DNA of 64,000 nt, taken from NCBI GenBank assembly GCA_014218235.1, contig CM024766.1, positions 51,921,359 through 51,985,358 of the forward strand, in the 5' to 3' direction. The position numbers and the translations under genes were made by a program. The notes beneath the pieces are model-generated. The model made no database searches. It was not told the origin of the DNA and was given only the letters and a program-made list of their open reading frames with translations. The DNA comes from Colocasia esculenta. Its lineage: Eukaryota; Streptophyta; Magnoliopsida; Alismatales; Araceae. Every line of letters begins with the position of its first letter. Position 1 is the first letter of the stretch. Positions 46,351 to 57,722 of this stretch are shown in pieces.

Positions 46351-47763
46351 TGCCCCTGTGAATGAGACCTATCGGGCCATCGCGTTCACAGGGTCTGTGC
46401 CCGAGTCTGACAGGGAACATGCATTACATGGGATTGCGGTCCCGAACTTACCTTATTTGACACAAGGTGATTCATAAAATCATAACTAATTGTACAGGCG
46501 ATGAAAAATCATGAAACTAGTTATGAATTGTTCTAGACATGCATGGGTACCTACAGTAAATAGGAATTGAAAAACAAACAGAGTTTCGACATGCTTTGGT
46601 CATGGTATTCATGAAGTACTTAGAACAGTACACAGATGAGATCAACTAATTAATTCGCATGATAGGATGGATGGAAATTGGGGCTTTTAGGGGCAAAAGA
46701 TGCCTAACATCCATTAGTTCTTACAGTAAAAATCTCATGGCATGAGGACGAGTACGCATGAAGATATGAATTTAAGAAGAGGGTTCGGGGTCATGAAGTT
46801 CACAGACCTTTGAAAATTAAGAACATAAGATTTACTCAATGGAAAAAGATGAAACCAAAGGGCTTTGGTTCTTGATGGACGAAACATCCTACAGATAAAT
46901 TTTCATGGTTTATGCTCGTGAGAATGCCTACCTTTGACTCATTTTGTCTTCTAGGGTTAAGAACTTGAAGAACTCGGGGAAGACTTGAGGGTTCCTCCTT
47001 CTCCACGAATTCTCCTTTCCTTTGGCTCCTTCCCACGTCCAGCAACTCCTTGGCACGAGCTAGGGCTGTCCATGAGGGTTTTAGATGAGTATTTAAGCAT
47101 CTCCCCATTCTATTTCCTATTATGACTCTAATTCCTATTTATTCCAAATTTTCTATTTCCCTCTCCCCTTTTTAGGCATGAGATCTCCTAATTGGGTTAG
47201 GAGGGGAGCTAATTTCGTGGCCAACCCATTAGGATAGGTTTAGGAATCTCAATCCAACTCAAATTTCTATTTTAATGCATTAAATGCCTCTTTTATAATT
47301 AAGCATTATTTTAGTTACGAATTTAGGGTATTTTTCCATTATTCCCCTTTTAAAAATTCATATTTTGGCCCACAAAATTCTATTGGGTCAATTTAATAAA
47401 GCCCATCACTTCTTTTCTTTTTAATGGGTTTTAATAAATTCTCTTTCCATTAATTTCCTATTTATTTTATTTTATTTTATTTATTTTTCTAATAAATCAA
47501 AATTTTAATATTATGTAATTTTTTTTTTTTTTTTAATTCAAGTTGCTATAGCTCGAGCCCAAGAAGAAGTGTGCACGCAGCCATCTGAAGTCTTCAAGCA
47601 TTCAAGCTTCTTTTCTCTCTTCACTCTCTCTATGCATCATTGTAAATCTGGGGGAGAGTCTTTCGGCTGAGAGTTTGAGTTAGTGTCCATTTTTGTACAA
47701 CTCTCAGTCTGTTCTTTCTTTTCTAAGAAAGATTTCTGTCTAGCTGTAGGACTGTATACAGTG

Positions 47764-47786
47764 TTCCTCTTCCTGTGTGAAGAGAA
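47764..47786 (+). other. Leader stem-loop in LTR H
   Basis: TTCCTCTTC, loop CTGTGT, GAAGAGAA: eight pairs with one unpaired C, the C-family type of stem with a different loop. It is followed by GGCCCGTAGGG, which can form another small stem. Weaker related segments follow at about 47838 and 47970. Confidence 0.6.
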
Positions 47787-48404
47787 GGCCCGTAGGGTTG
47801 CTGGCGGTTTCTGTCCCGCTAAGGGACTATTCTTAGCACTTCCTTTTTGTTAAGAGAAGAACCTATTTGGGGTTGGTGTCAGCAGAACCTAGCTGAGGGT
47901 TTAAGTCTAGCAGAACCGCACTGAGGTTCGTTCCAGGAGGGTGGCTTCTTGACTTATAGCAGAAGTGAGTTTCCCTACTCGAAAAGGAAGAGGACCAACG
48001 GGGAGCTGGGGGTTTGTACATGTAACGACCCTCCTCATAGCGGTACGATTATACCAATCCCCATCGGTACAAAGAGTGTCGTCACAGTGAGATAATAACC
48101 CAACAATAAACGATAGGTTGATATGTACATGAATACAATTGAGTACAGTGAGAATAAAAGAAATAACTTAACTTCATTCCATCATCATCACACATTCCAC
48201 ATTCTATATAGCAAAAGAAAATGACAGAGTCCACATTATTACAATTTTAAAAGAACTACATTGTCTATTACATTGTCCATATGAGAAACATTATTCGAAC
48301 CATGAAAGAAAAGTACAAGTCTTAAGAATTCTTTCACAAGTAACTACTCATCGGGTTCGGCGTCGTTCCTCGCTACGCCCTTCTCAATCACGGAAACTTC
48401 TATC

Positions 48405-48450
48405 TTACCTGTATGCCGAAACAAGTATGAGTCTAAAAGACCCAGCAAGC
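48405..48450 (-). promoter_or_regulatory. Conserved stem + CTCA + CAGGTAAG module in LTR G
   Basis: In element sense: GCTGGGTCTTTTAGACTCA, then a T-rich stretch and CAGGTAAGA. GTCT and AGAC can pair. The second copy is at 52817-52862. It is about 385 bp from the LTR 3' end, comparable with D, E and F. Confidence 0.5.
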
Positions 48451-50445
48451 AATCTAAATGTTCAACCTTACACATATCACACACATGTTAAGCTACCAAA
48501 CAATAAAGAAACATATGCTATCATTTACCATAACAAATCGCATGGCACATGCTTTATATAATTAACTACACATAAACCATCCAAACACGGTTTTAACTAA
48601 CATATGCTCATATTAAATCATGGGAAAATATATATACACCTAAACATGCTTTCTAAACCTAACATGTAACAAGATTTAACAATCTAAACATTTTCCATAT
48701 CATGGTACATCTCTACCAACTAGAGCATAGAGTTAAGCACAAAGTAAAGAGCAACCTAGCATGATATATATTCATATTTCACATGCACTTTTCACATTAA
48801 TTACACATTTCATTTACTGTTTTAATATAAATAAATCACAATTACACATGATATCACATTTTATTAAACATGGATTATAGGTTTAAAACATATTCAAGTC
48901 GGTTAGCAACCATATATAATTTAAGCATAGAACTATATACTAAGTGAATAGCATGTCTATCATGGAACTTAGACATTCTTTCATTTATTTATCACAATCA
49001 TAATCACACTTACTTGCTGTTTTGACATGAATTAAACATAATTACATAGTTTTACATTTGTTCACTTGCTACTTATTCATTTAACAATTTCACATGCTCA
49101 TCTTTTACTTTGCATAGTTCATGTGTTCACATACATTACTACAGGGATGTTATTAAACTATATAACATGATATTAAACATGATATTACAATTAAACATAT
49201 TAACACATGAATGTATGCATTTTTTCTTTTTACTTTGGTTTTCACATGCAACCATGCTCTCATTAACATTTCCTCTCCCTTACACATCATTTCACACATT
49301 CTTCACATCGTTTACTCTTGCACTTTTACTTATCACATATCATATCACTTGCACTTACCACGTGCTACATTCACATGTCACTTTACACTTTATTCATATT
49401 TTATCACTTAGGTTGTTGTGACACATAGTTCTAACTACCATTTAGAGGACGCACACACCCATATCACATAGCATATATCACATAGCACATAGCACATAAC
49501 ACTTCACTTCACTTGACATATACCTGCCACCTGGGCAATCTTGTGGTGAATCTTGGTAACTGCGCAGACCGGGAGAAGCCCTCTCCACCGTATCCAGTGG
49601 TACTTGTCCACCTCTAGGGTTTCATTCTAATGCCCTTAGGATATATTTCACATACGTTGAGCCTTCCATAGGGACTTTTCTATGGTACAGCTCTCAGACC
49701 TCTATGGTAGCAGTGTCAATCTCGGCCACATTTTTACATTAAGCACATTATCATATTTCGTCTCATTTTACTCACACTTAATTCACACTTTAATCCCTTT
49801 TTGCACATGCACTTTGAATAATAATCCCATTTTAGGTTACAGAGTTTAATCTTACTATTCAACAGTGATAAACAACTCAAAGCAGTATACTAACATGCTA
49901 TTAATACTAAATTTTACATGATTACAACTAACATGCTCATTATGATTAAATTTCACATGTTATAATACAAACAGTACCTACGGTTGTCACATCAGTACCA
50001 AATTTTAATCACATGCTACATACAATATGTATATCACATATTACATTTTCCAGATTTTTATGAATAGTAATTCAAATTTTAGTAATTAAGATAGAATTCA
50101 GGCATATTACTCAAGAATTTCACTTAATTAGATTTCACAGTGAAACAGTAGTGTCTAACAGTTTCAAAGCATGAAAACAGTCATCATACTAATACAGAAA
50201 ATTTATAAAACCCTAACATGCAGCAAATCTAATTATTCCGGGTTATACATAGATAAACCATGCTTCTCTCATTAATACAGAAATTTCAATAACTAACACT
50301 ATGTACAGAAATTCGAAATATCCTCATGATATGACCTAATGACTGACCCTGACCACATACAATTTTTACAGCATGCATATACATCCAGAAGTCCAAATAA
50401 CACATTTTAGAGATCAAACAGTGCACTTTTTGTACTATGAAGAAC

Positions 50446-50536
50446 TTGGCGACATAGTGTGTGCCGCCAACTGTGTAAATGACACAGTCTGGTGCCGCCA
50501 ACATAGGAACTTGGCGGCACAGTATGTGGCCGCCAA
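50446..50536. repeat. TTGGCGGC/GCCGCCAA dyad cluster in LTR G
   Basis: Alternating inverted words start at 50446 (TTGGCGAC), 50463, 50494, 50511 and 50529; steps are 17, 31, 17 and 18 bp. The offset from the LTR start is 1.15-1.24 kb. In the other LTR (about 54867-54958) several sites have decayed at CpG (for example GCTGCCAA and TTGGCAGC). Confidence 0.75.
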
Positions 50537-51686
50537 CTTCCTATCTGCAGAGCATGCAGGCAGCACACAAATGCAAGGGAAATTTGGAGGTTCCAGAACA
50601 CGAGGAAAATTCTGGAAAAATGCTAGGACCTAAGGGGACATGAGTAGGGTTGACATCCATAGGTTACTTGCCTCCAAATAAATCCACAGAGATCAAATCT
50701 TGCCGAAGAATCCCTCCTCGGCCCAGCCAAGAAGATGCTCAAAACCTCTTCATATCCGGTTCTTCTGTTGATGTAGATTGATCCTCGGAGTTGGGGATGC
50801 TTCTTCTATGTATGGACTATCCTCCAGTTGGTGTAGGTTGCCAGGAAACTCCTCCAGTCGCCAGATCCAGCTCTCCAAAGATCAGCTTTCCTCCACAAAG
50901 GGTTCTAGGGTTTCACAAAGGCCAAAAGACTTAATCCGGCTGGAATAGGGTGATTTTATAGAGCTGGGTAGGTTGGGTACGCATTAGAGTAGGTCTCCTA
51001 TGGTTATAGATGGGTTTCCTAAACTGGAATCGGGCGAAACGTAGGCGTTACCAAATCTGAAACTGTCACACTGCAGGGAACTTGGCGTCCACCTATGGTG
51101 CTGCCAACAGGGGTGTTGGCATCCATCAATCTGGATGCCAACTCCTCCTGGCCAGGTAGTCAGTGGCAGGCATGCTGCCGCCAACTAGGATTTCGGCCAG
51201 AACAGAGACATACATCAAAACAGATACACAATCACATTATAAACAGTTTAATGGGTACTGAAATAAGTAGATATCATCTGCACATAGTTAAACATATACA
51301 TATATACGTGTTCACAACATAATTACATACATCATGCATGGATTTAAATAAATATAACATGTACATCGATAGTTAGATAATGCATGCACATTTAAATATA
51401 TACATGTACGAAAAATAATTCATATGCACTTACAAGGTATATAGCAATACTTACCTATCATATGCTCAACCTTACTTAAATACAACATGCACAGTATTTA
51501 AATAAGTACATCATGTACAAAATTGGCTAATTACCTATATTCACATAAAACAATATATATACTTACGTATGCACATGAGTGATTTAATAATTAGAATATG
51601 CAGAAATTTAATATACACACTATATACATAACAAGTAAATACCACATGCACAATATAAAATGAAAAAATTTTTTTGGGGTCTCACA

Positions 51687-51700
51687 CTCTCCCCCCCTTG
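51687..51700 (-). other. Polypurine tract of element G
   Basis: CAAGGGGGGGAGAG in element sense, directly before the LTR start TGTGAGACC. Confidence 0.88.
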
Positions 51701-51851
51701 AAAAAGATCTTCGTCCTCGAAGATCGGATCGAGTACCTCTGATGACGTCGTCGATGTCATCTCCAGCTAATACATTCTCCTTGGTTGGTGCTGCTAGCTT
51801 CGTTGTTGCAGTTGCTGGTACACCTCGCGGAACGAGCTTCTTCAGTCTTGG

Positions 51852-52253
51852 TCACTCTCTGATCTGATGGTCCTTACTGCCACATTTAAGACATCTTCCT
51901 TCCTTTAACCAACACATCTTTCCGCCATGACGCTTACCGCAGTGTACACACTCGGGCTTCTCGCTGCCTGGTATCACAGTTGATTGCTGACCTTCCATGA
52001 GTTTCTTCATCTTCCTATTTTGCTGCTGAAATGGTTCTGGTAACCTCTTCTTCTGAGCTTCCTTCTCTTCTTGGTATGATTCCACCCTACTCTCTTGTCT
52101 GCTTGCTACGCTGAGAGCCTCTTTCAAAGTGCGGGGGTCAGACTCTAAAAGTCTAGCTCTCAATGATGGTTTGAGCCCCTTCACGAACTTCTTTACCTTG
52201 CGACTCTATTCATACCTCCTAGCATGAACACTACGTCTACCACGTCCAGTCAT
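51852..52253 (-). pseudogene. Element G mini-gag with internal deletion
   Basis: The ATG at 52251-52253 begins MTGRGRRSVHARRYE, then a TAG (52206-52208). The same frame continues as KVKKFVKGLKPSLRARLLE, typical of the C-terminal part of a gypsy Gag, through a Lys/Gln-rich coil to two zinc knuckles (CVHCGKRHGGKMC and CLKCGSKDHQIRE), where the last Cys codon is TGA (51852-51854). The middle of Gag and all of pol are missing, and the frame is kept across the join. After the stop the frame runs on to a short tail that reaches the polypurine tract. It is likely a deletion derivative that retained RNA-binding knuckles. Confidence 0.82.
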
Positions 52254-52414
52254 AGCCTGCAAAATAATTAATCTAGTTAGAATACTGAATCCTAACTATT
52301 TTTCTTAACTATCTTTCATTCATTATTAGTAATTTCTACATATATGGACAAATTTCTATAAAGACTTTGCAATATTGTGAAGATGATGGTTTGTTCATGT
52401 ACAACCTCAACCTT

Positions 52415-52429
52415 GGTTCTCTGATACCA
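52415..52429 (-). other. Primer-binding site of element G
   Basis: TGGTATCAGAGAACC in element sense, four bases inside the 5' LTR; it matches initiator-Met tRNA. Confidence 0.88.
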
Positions 52430-52433
52430 TCTA

Positions 52434-55400
52434 TGTAACGACCCACCTCATACTGATACGATTATACCAATCCCCATCGGTACAAAGAGTGTTGTCACAG
52501 TGGGATAATAACCCAACACTAAACGATAGGTTGATATGTACATGAATACAATTGAGTACAGCGAGAATAAAAGAAATAACTTAACTTCATTCCATCATCA
52601 TCACACATTCCACAGTCTATATAGCAAAAGAAAATGGCAGAGTCCACATTATTACAATTTTAAAAGAACTACATTGTCTATTACATTGTCCATATGAGTA
52701 ACATTATTCGAACCATGAAAGAAAAGTACAAGTCTTAAGAATTCTTTCACAAGTAACTACTCATCGGGTTCGACGTTGTTCCTCGCTACTCCCTTCTCAA
52801 TCGCGGAAATTTCTGTCTTACCTGCACGCCAAAGCAAGTATGAGTCTAAAAGACCCAGCAAGCAATCTAAAGACTCAATCTTACACATATCACACACATG
52901 TTAAGCTACCAAACAATAAAGAAACATATGCTATCATTTACCATAACAAATCGCATGGCACATGCTTTATATAATTAACTACATATAAACCATCCAAACA
53001 TGTTTTTAACTAACATATGCTCATATTAAATCATGGGAAAATATATATACACCTAAACATGCTTTCTACACCTAACATATAACAAGATTTAACAATCTAA
53101 ACATTTTCCATATTATGGTACATCTCTACCAACTAGAGCATAGAGTTAAGCACAAAGTAAAGAGCAACCTAGCATGATATATATTCATATTTCACATGCA
53201 CTTTTCACATTAATTACACATTTCATTTGCTGTTTTAATATAAATAAATCACAATTACACATGATATCATATTTTATTAAACATGGATTAAAGGTTTAAA
53301 ATATATTCAAGTCAGTTAGCAACCATATACAATTTAAGCATGGAACTGTGTACAAAGTGAATAGCATATCTATCATGGAACTTAGACATTCTTTCATGTA
53401 TTTATCACAATCATAATCACACTTACTTACTATTTTGACATGAATTAAACACAATTACATAGTTTTACATTTGTTCACATGCTATCTTATTCATTTAACA
53501 ATTTGACATGCTCATCTTTTACTTTGCATAGTTCACGTGCTCACATACACATATTCACATACATTACTACAGGGATGTTATTAAACTATATAACATGATA
53601 TTAAAATTAAACATATTAACACATGAATATATGCATTTTTCTTTTTACTTTGGTTTTCACATGCAATCATGCTCTCATTAACATTTACTCTCTCTTACAC
53701 ATCATTTCACACATTCTTCACATCGTTTACTCTTGCACTTTTACTTATCACATATCACATCACTTGCACTTACCACGTGCCACATTCACATGTCACTTTA
53801 CACTTTATTCATATTTTATCACTTAAGTTGTCGTGACACATAGTTCTAACTACCATCTAGAGGACGCACGCACCCATATCACATAGCATATATCACATAG
53901 CACATAGCACCTAGCACAATGCACTTCACTTCACATGACACATACCCGCCACCTGGGTAATCTAGTGGCGAATCTTGATAACTCCGCAGACCGGGAGAAG
54001 CCCTCTCCACCGTATCCAGTGGTACTTGTCCACCTCTAGGGTTTTATCCTAACACACTTAGGATATATTGCACATACGTTGAGCCTTCCATAGGGACTTT
54101 TCTATGGTACAACTCTCAGACCTCTATGGTAGCAGTGTCAATCTCAGCCACATTTTTACATTAAGCACATTATCATATTTCGTCTCGTTTTACTCACACT
54201 TAATTCACACTTTAATCCCTTTTTGCACATGCACTTTGAATAATAATCTCATTTCAGGTTACAAGTTTAATCTTACTATTCAACAGTGATAAACAACTCA
54301 AAACAGTATACTAACATGCTATTGATACTAAATTTTACATGATTACAACTAACATGCTCATTATGATTAAATTTCACATGTTATAATACAAAAAGTACCT
54401 ACAATTGTCACATCTATACCAAATGTTTATCACATGCTACATACAGTTAGTATATCACATATTAAAATTTCCAGATTTTTATGAATAATAATTCAAATTT
54501 TAGTAATTAAGACAGAATTCAGGCATATTACTCAAGAATTTCACTTAATTAGATTTCACAGTGAAACAGTAGTGTCTAATAGTTTCAAAGCATGAAAACA
54601 GTCATCATACTAATAGGGAAAATTTATAAAACCCTAACATGCAGCAAATCTAATTATTGCAGGTTGAACATAGATAAACCATGCTTCTCTCATTAATACA
54701 TAAATTTCAATAACTAACACTATGTATAGAAATTCGAAATATCCTCATGATATGACCTAATGACTGACCCTGACCACATACAATTTTTACAGCATGCATA
54801 TACATCCAGAAGTCCAAATAACACATTTTAGAGATCAAACAGTGCACTTTCTGTACCCTGAAGAACTTGGCGACACAGTGTGTGCCGCCAACTATGTAAA
54901 CGGCACAGCCTGGTGCTGCCAACACAGGAACTTGGCAGCACAGTATGTGGCCGCCAACTTCCTGTCTGCAGACCATGCAGGTAGCACACAAATACAAGGG
55001 AAATTTGGAGGTTCCAGGATACGAGGAAAATTCTGAAAAAATTCTAGAACCTAAGGGGACATGAGTAGGGTTGACATCCATAGGTTACTTGCCTCCAAAT
55101 AAATCCACGGACATCAAATCTTGCCGAAGAAGCCCTCCTCGGCCAAGCCAAGAAGATGCTCAAAACCTCTTCATATCCGGTTCTTCTGTTGACGTAGATT
55201 GATCGTCGGAGTTGGGGATGCTTCTTCTATGTATGGACTATCCTCCAGTCGGTGCAGGTTTCTAGGAAACTCCTCCAGTCGCCGGATCCATCTCTCTAAA
55301 GATCAGCTTTTCTCCACAAAGGGTTCTAGGGTTTCACAAAGGCCAAAAGACTTAATCCGGCCGGAATAGGGTGATTTTATAGAGCTGGGTAGGTTGGGTA

Positions 55401-56103
55401 CGCATTAGGGTAGGTCTCCTACGGTTATAGATGGGTTTCCTAAACTGGAACCGGGCGAAATGCAGGCGTTACCAAATCTGAAACCGTCACACTGCAGGGA
55501 ACTTGGTGTCCACCTATGGTGTCGCCAACAGGGGTGTTGGCGTCCATCGATCTGGACGCCAACTCCTCCTGGCCAGGCAGTTAGCGGTATGCATGTTTCC
55601 GCCAAATAGGATTTCGGCCAGAACAGAGACATACATCAAAACAGATACACAATCACATCACAAACAGTTTAATGGGTACTGAAATAAGTAGATATCATAT
55701 GCACAAAGTTAAACATATACATATATACGTGTACACAACATAATTACATATATCATGCATGGATTTAAATAAATATAACATGTACATCGATAGTTAGATA
55801 ATGCATGCACATTTAAATATATACATGTACGAAAAATAACTCATATGCACTTACAAGGTATATAGCAATACTTAATGATGCTCAACGTTACTTAAATACA
55901 ACATGTACAATATTTAAATAAGTACATCATGTACAAAATTAGCTAATTACCTATATTCGCAGAAAACAATATATATATTTACATATGCACATGAGTGATT
56001 TAATAATTAGAATATGCAGAGATTTAATATACACACTATATATATAACAAGTAAATACCACATGCACAATATAAAATGAATAAAAAAAATTCAGGGTCTC
56101 ACA
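52434..56103 (-). repeat. Element G 5' LTR (3670 bp)
   Basis: Colinear with 48021-51686 over its full length, with small indels and many transitions. It carries the second copies of the stem module (52817-52862) and the dyad cluster (54867-54958). Confidence 0.93.
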
Positions 56104-57024
56104 GTATATCCTTAGGGGGATTGTACCATGGTTAGTGAAATCCCAAGATTTGCTTGGGGACTAGACGTAGGTCTTCCTTCTGTGAAGTACCGAACTAGGA
56201 TAAAATTCTCTGTGTTCATTTGTGTGATTGTTTAAATTTGCTTCCACACTGCTAGTCTCTATCCCACACTATCACATTCACTAACCAAAGTTTTTAAGTT
56301 GTGATTTCTGTGTTTTAGTTTCAGAATTTTTGTAGCTATTCTATTCACCCCCCCTCTAGATAGCTTGAGCTTGCTGCCATATCATACCGTCTGCGGGCCA
56401 ACAGATAGATGACACATAAGAAGAAGAATGAACACATGGACGATAGACTGATGATTTAGGTCAATTGATCTTTAAAAAGAATTGATTGAATCAATCCTTA
56501 CAAGGAAACAATCCTTAAGAAGAATTGATTGTCAAAAGCAATCGATCCTTCGAAGGAATTGAAGCTCAGTTCTATTTGATAGATGTGATTCATCGATCTA
56601 CTAGTCTGCAAGTAATGAGTTAAATGAGATATGGCTAAAGAGAAGAAGTGAGGTCCGAATGAAGAAGAGAAATGACATTCGACTATAGAAGAGAAAATGT
56701 TCAACTACGAAGAAAAGAACACCTAGGTCGACAGAGTGAAGAAGCAGGTGGGCAAAATCCTTATCAAGTGAAGTACAAGTTGGATTGTCATGTCGACAAA
56801 GGAAAGCTTTAGGTCGACATAGTGGTCAACTGTCAGGATATCTGTGACATGTGGAAGGCTGAGAGAATGCCACGTGGATTAGCATGCACACACTCACAGG
56901 CACCTGAGAAAGTGTGTAGAAGATTCCTGTGGCTATTTAATGCTCCATCTGATGATTAGGGTCTGAATTGTGAGAAAGATTCCAAATTTTGGCATCAATC
57001 TGCTGCTGGTCCCCTGCATCTATT

Positions 57025-57025
<1 letters not shown>

Positions 57026-57056
<31 letters not shown>
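57026..57056. repeat. (CT)n microsatellite
   Basis: About 15 uninterrupted CT units. Confidence 0.95.
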
Positions 57057-57059
<3 letters not shown>

Positions 57060-57421
57060 CATCTAAAGTCTATGAAGAGATCTGAGAAAGGAACGATCAG
57101 AGGAAGCTGAATTGCCCAGACCCTCAACCAATCGTGCTAATCAAGAATATGCTATATTTCTCTTCATTTTCTTCTCTTTGTTTTTTGATTTCATGGACAT
57201 ACTCGTTTCTTTGTGTATGTGATCGTACTAATCCGAGATTAGTATTGGCTTAGTGAGTACTAAGCATGTGTGTGGTTGTGTGTGGAGTGAGTCACTGAGC
57301 TTGTGTGTGTGTGTTTGTAATTGGCCTTAAGATTAGGAACAATGGCCACTGGAGACTCACACATCCGTTTTTGCTCTTGTGCACGTGTAAGGCAAGGTGT
57401 TCATCTGGGATCCAGACCCCC

Positions 57422-57430
57422 CTATTTATA
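57422..57430 (-). promoter_or_regulatory. Putative minus-strand TATA box of an unassigned LTR
   Basis: TATAAATAG on the minus strand, flanked by CCCCCTTG and GGGGGG so that C5/G5 runs can pair around it. This is the usual look of a plant gypsy LTR promoter. U3 would be 57430-57935 and R/U5 would run leftwards. Confidence 0.5.
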
Positions 57431-57662
57431 CAAGGGGGCCAGGAGGATCCAATGATCGCAGCTCGTTGCCTCTCCGTGAGGGCCCAGATGCATCCACATG
57501 GCGTCTTCTCATTGGCTCCCGATCAGTGCCTCGAATTGTGTTTGTTCCCAACCTATGAGAGGAAGAATGATGGCACATGAAGTTCAAGACAGCGACACGA
57601 TGGTCGGCATTGTGCGCGCTAGCTGAGGAGTCGTCATCATGGCTCATGACACCATTAATGCT

Positions 57663-57722
57663 TGATGTGACCACATGGCAGGGCATGTGTCATGATGTGA
57701 CCATGTGGCAGGGCACGTGTCG
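57663..57722. repeat. 30-bp tandem duplication
   Basis: Two adjacent copies beginning TGATGTGACCA and ending GGGCATGTGTCA / GGGCACGTGTCG, with a few transitions between them. Confidence 0.8.

Larger units (their letters stand above)
44544..47550 (-). mobile_element. Element E: solo gypsy LTR (3007 bp)
   Basis: In element sense it ends in GTCGGGGCGTGACA, the same terminus as LTR F (ATCGGGGCGTGACA), and shares with F the 'TCCTACT...CGCTCACCCTA...CAGG' block. There is no internal domain, and a GCTCG duplication flanks it, so it is a solo LTR formed by LTR-LTR recombination. The start reads TATAGCAAC where TGTAGCAAC is expected, a C-to-T change on the + strand. It contains a TCGCGA array and an ATAGCACAA repeat. 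Short ORFs within it are not conserved genes. Confidence 0.85.
48021..51686 (-). repeat. Element G 3' LTR (3666 bp)
   Basis: In element sense it runs from TGTGAGACCCC to GGTCGTTACA. It is very AT-rich with CACAT-type runs (48480-49530). It holds dyad words TTGGCGGC/GCCGCCAA at 50446-50536 and TTGGC/GCCAA words at 51070-51190. Small ORFs here are not conserved in a coding manner between the two LTRs. Confidence 0.93.
48021..56103 (-). mobile_element. Element G: non-autonomous gypsy derivative with giant LTRs and mini-gag
   Basis: Two LTRs of 3666 and 3670 bp enclose only 747 bp. The interior has a primer-binding site next to the right LTR, a shortened gag with zinc knuckles, and a polypurine tract next to the left LTR; pol is absent. 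The flanks GTACA (48016-48020) and GTATA (56104-56108) are a duplication with one transition. The build resembles LARD or TR-GAG non-autonomous elements, which depend on another element's enzymes. LTRs differ by a few percent by eye. It is inserted in LTR H. Confidence 0.92.
44223..56403 (+). mobile_element. Element H: Sirevirus-like LTR (solo or 3' LTR), interrupted by C, E and G
   Basis: The pieces 44223-44543, 47551-48020 and 56104-56403 join into one LTR-like sequence: TATA box (44422-44428), leader stem-loop (47764-47786), and a 3' end with CACCCCCCCTCTAGA and the terminus GGCCAACA at 56403, like A, B and C. No primer-binding site follows, so it is a 3' or solo LTR in + orientation. Its left part lies beyond element C, outside the window. 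The joins are supported by the target duplications of E (gctcg) and G (gtaca/gtata). Confidence 0.75.

Noticed and set aside
47519..47534. Poly-T run as a LINE or SINE tail
   Set aside because: It lies inside solo LTR E just before its start, with GCTCG duplications at the LTR borders and not around a tail.
49110..49421. Hydrophobic ORFs in the AT-rich part of LTR G
   Set aside because: The second LTR (53623-53826) has a different frame extent, and the composition is T-rich repeat sequence, so a membrane protein is not supported.
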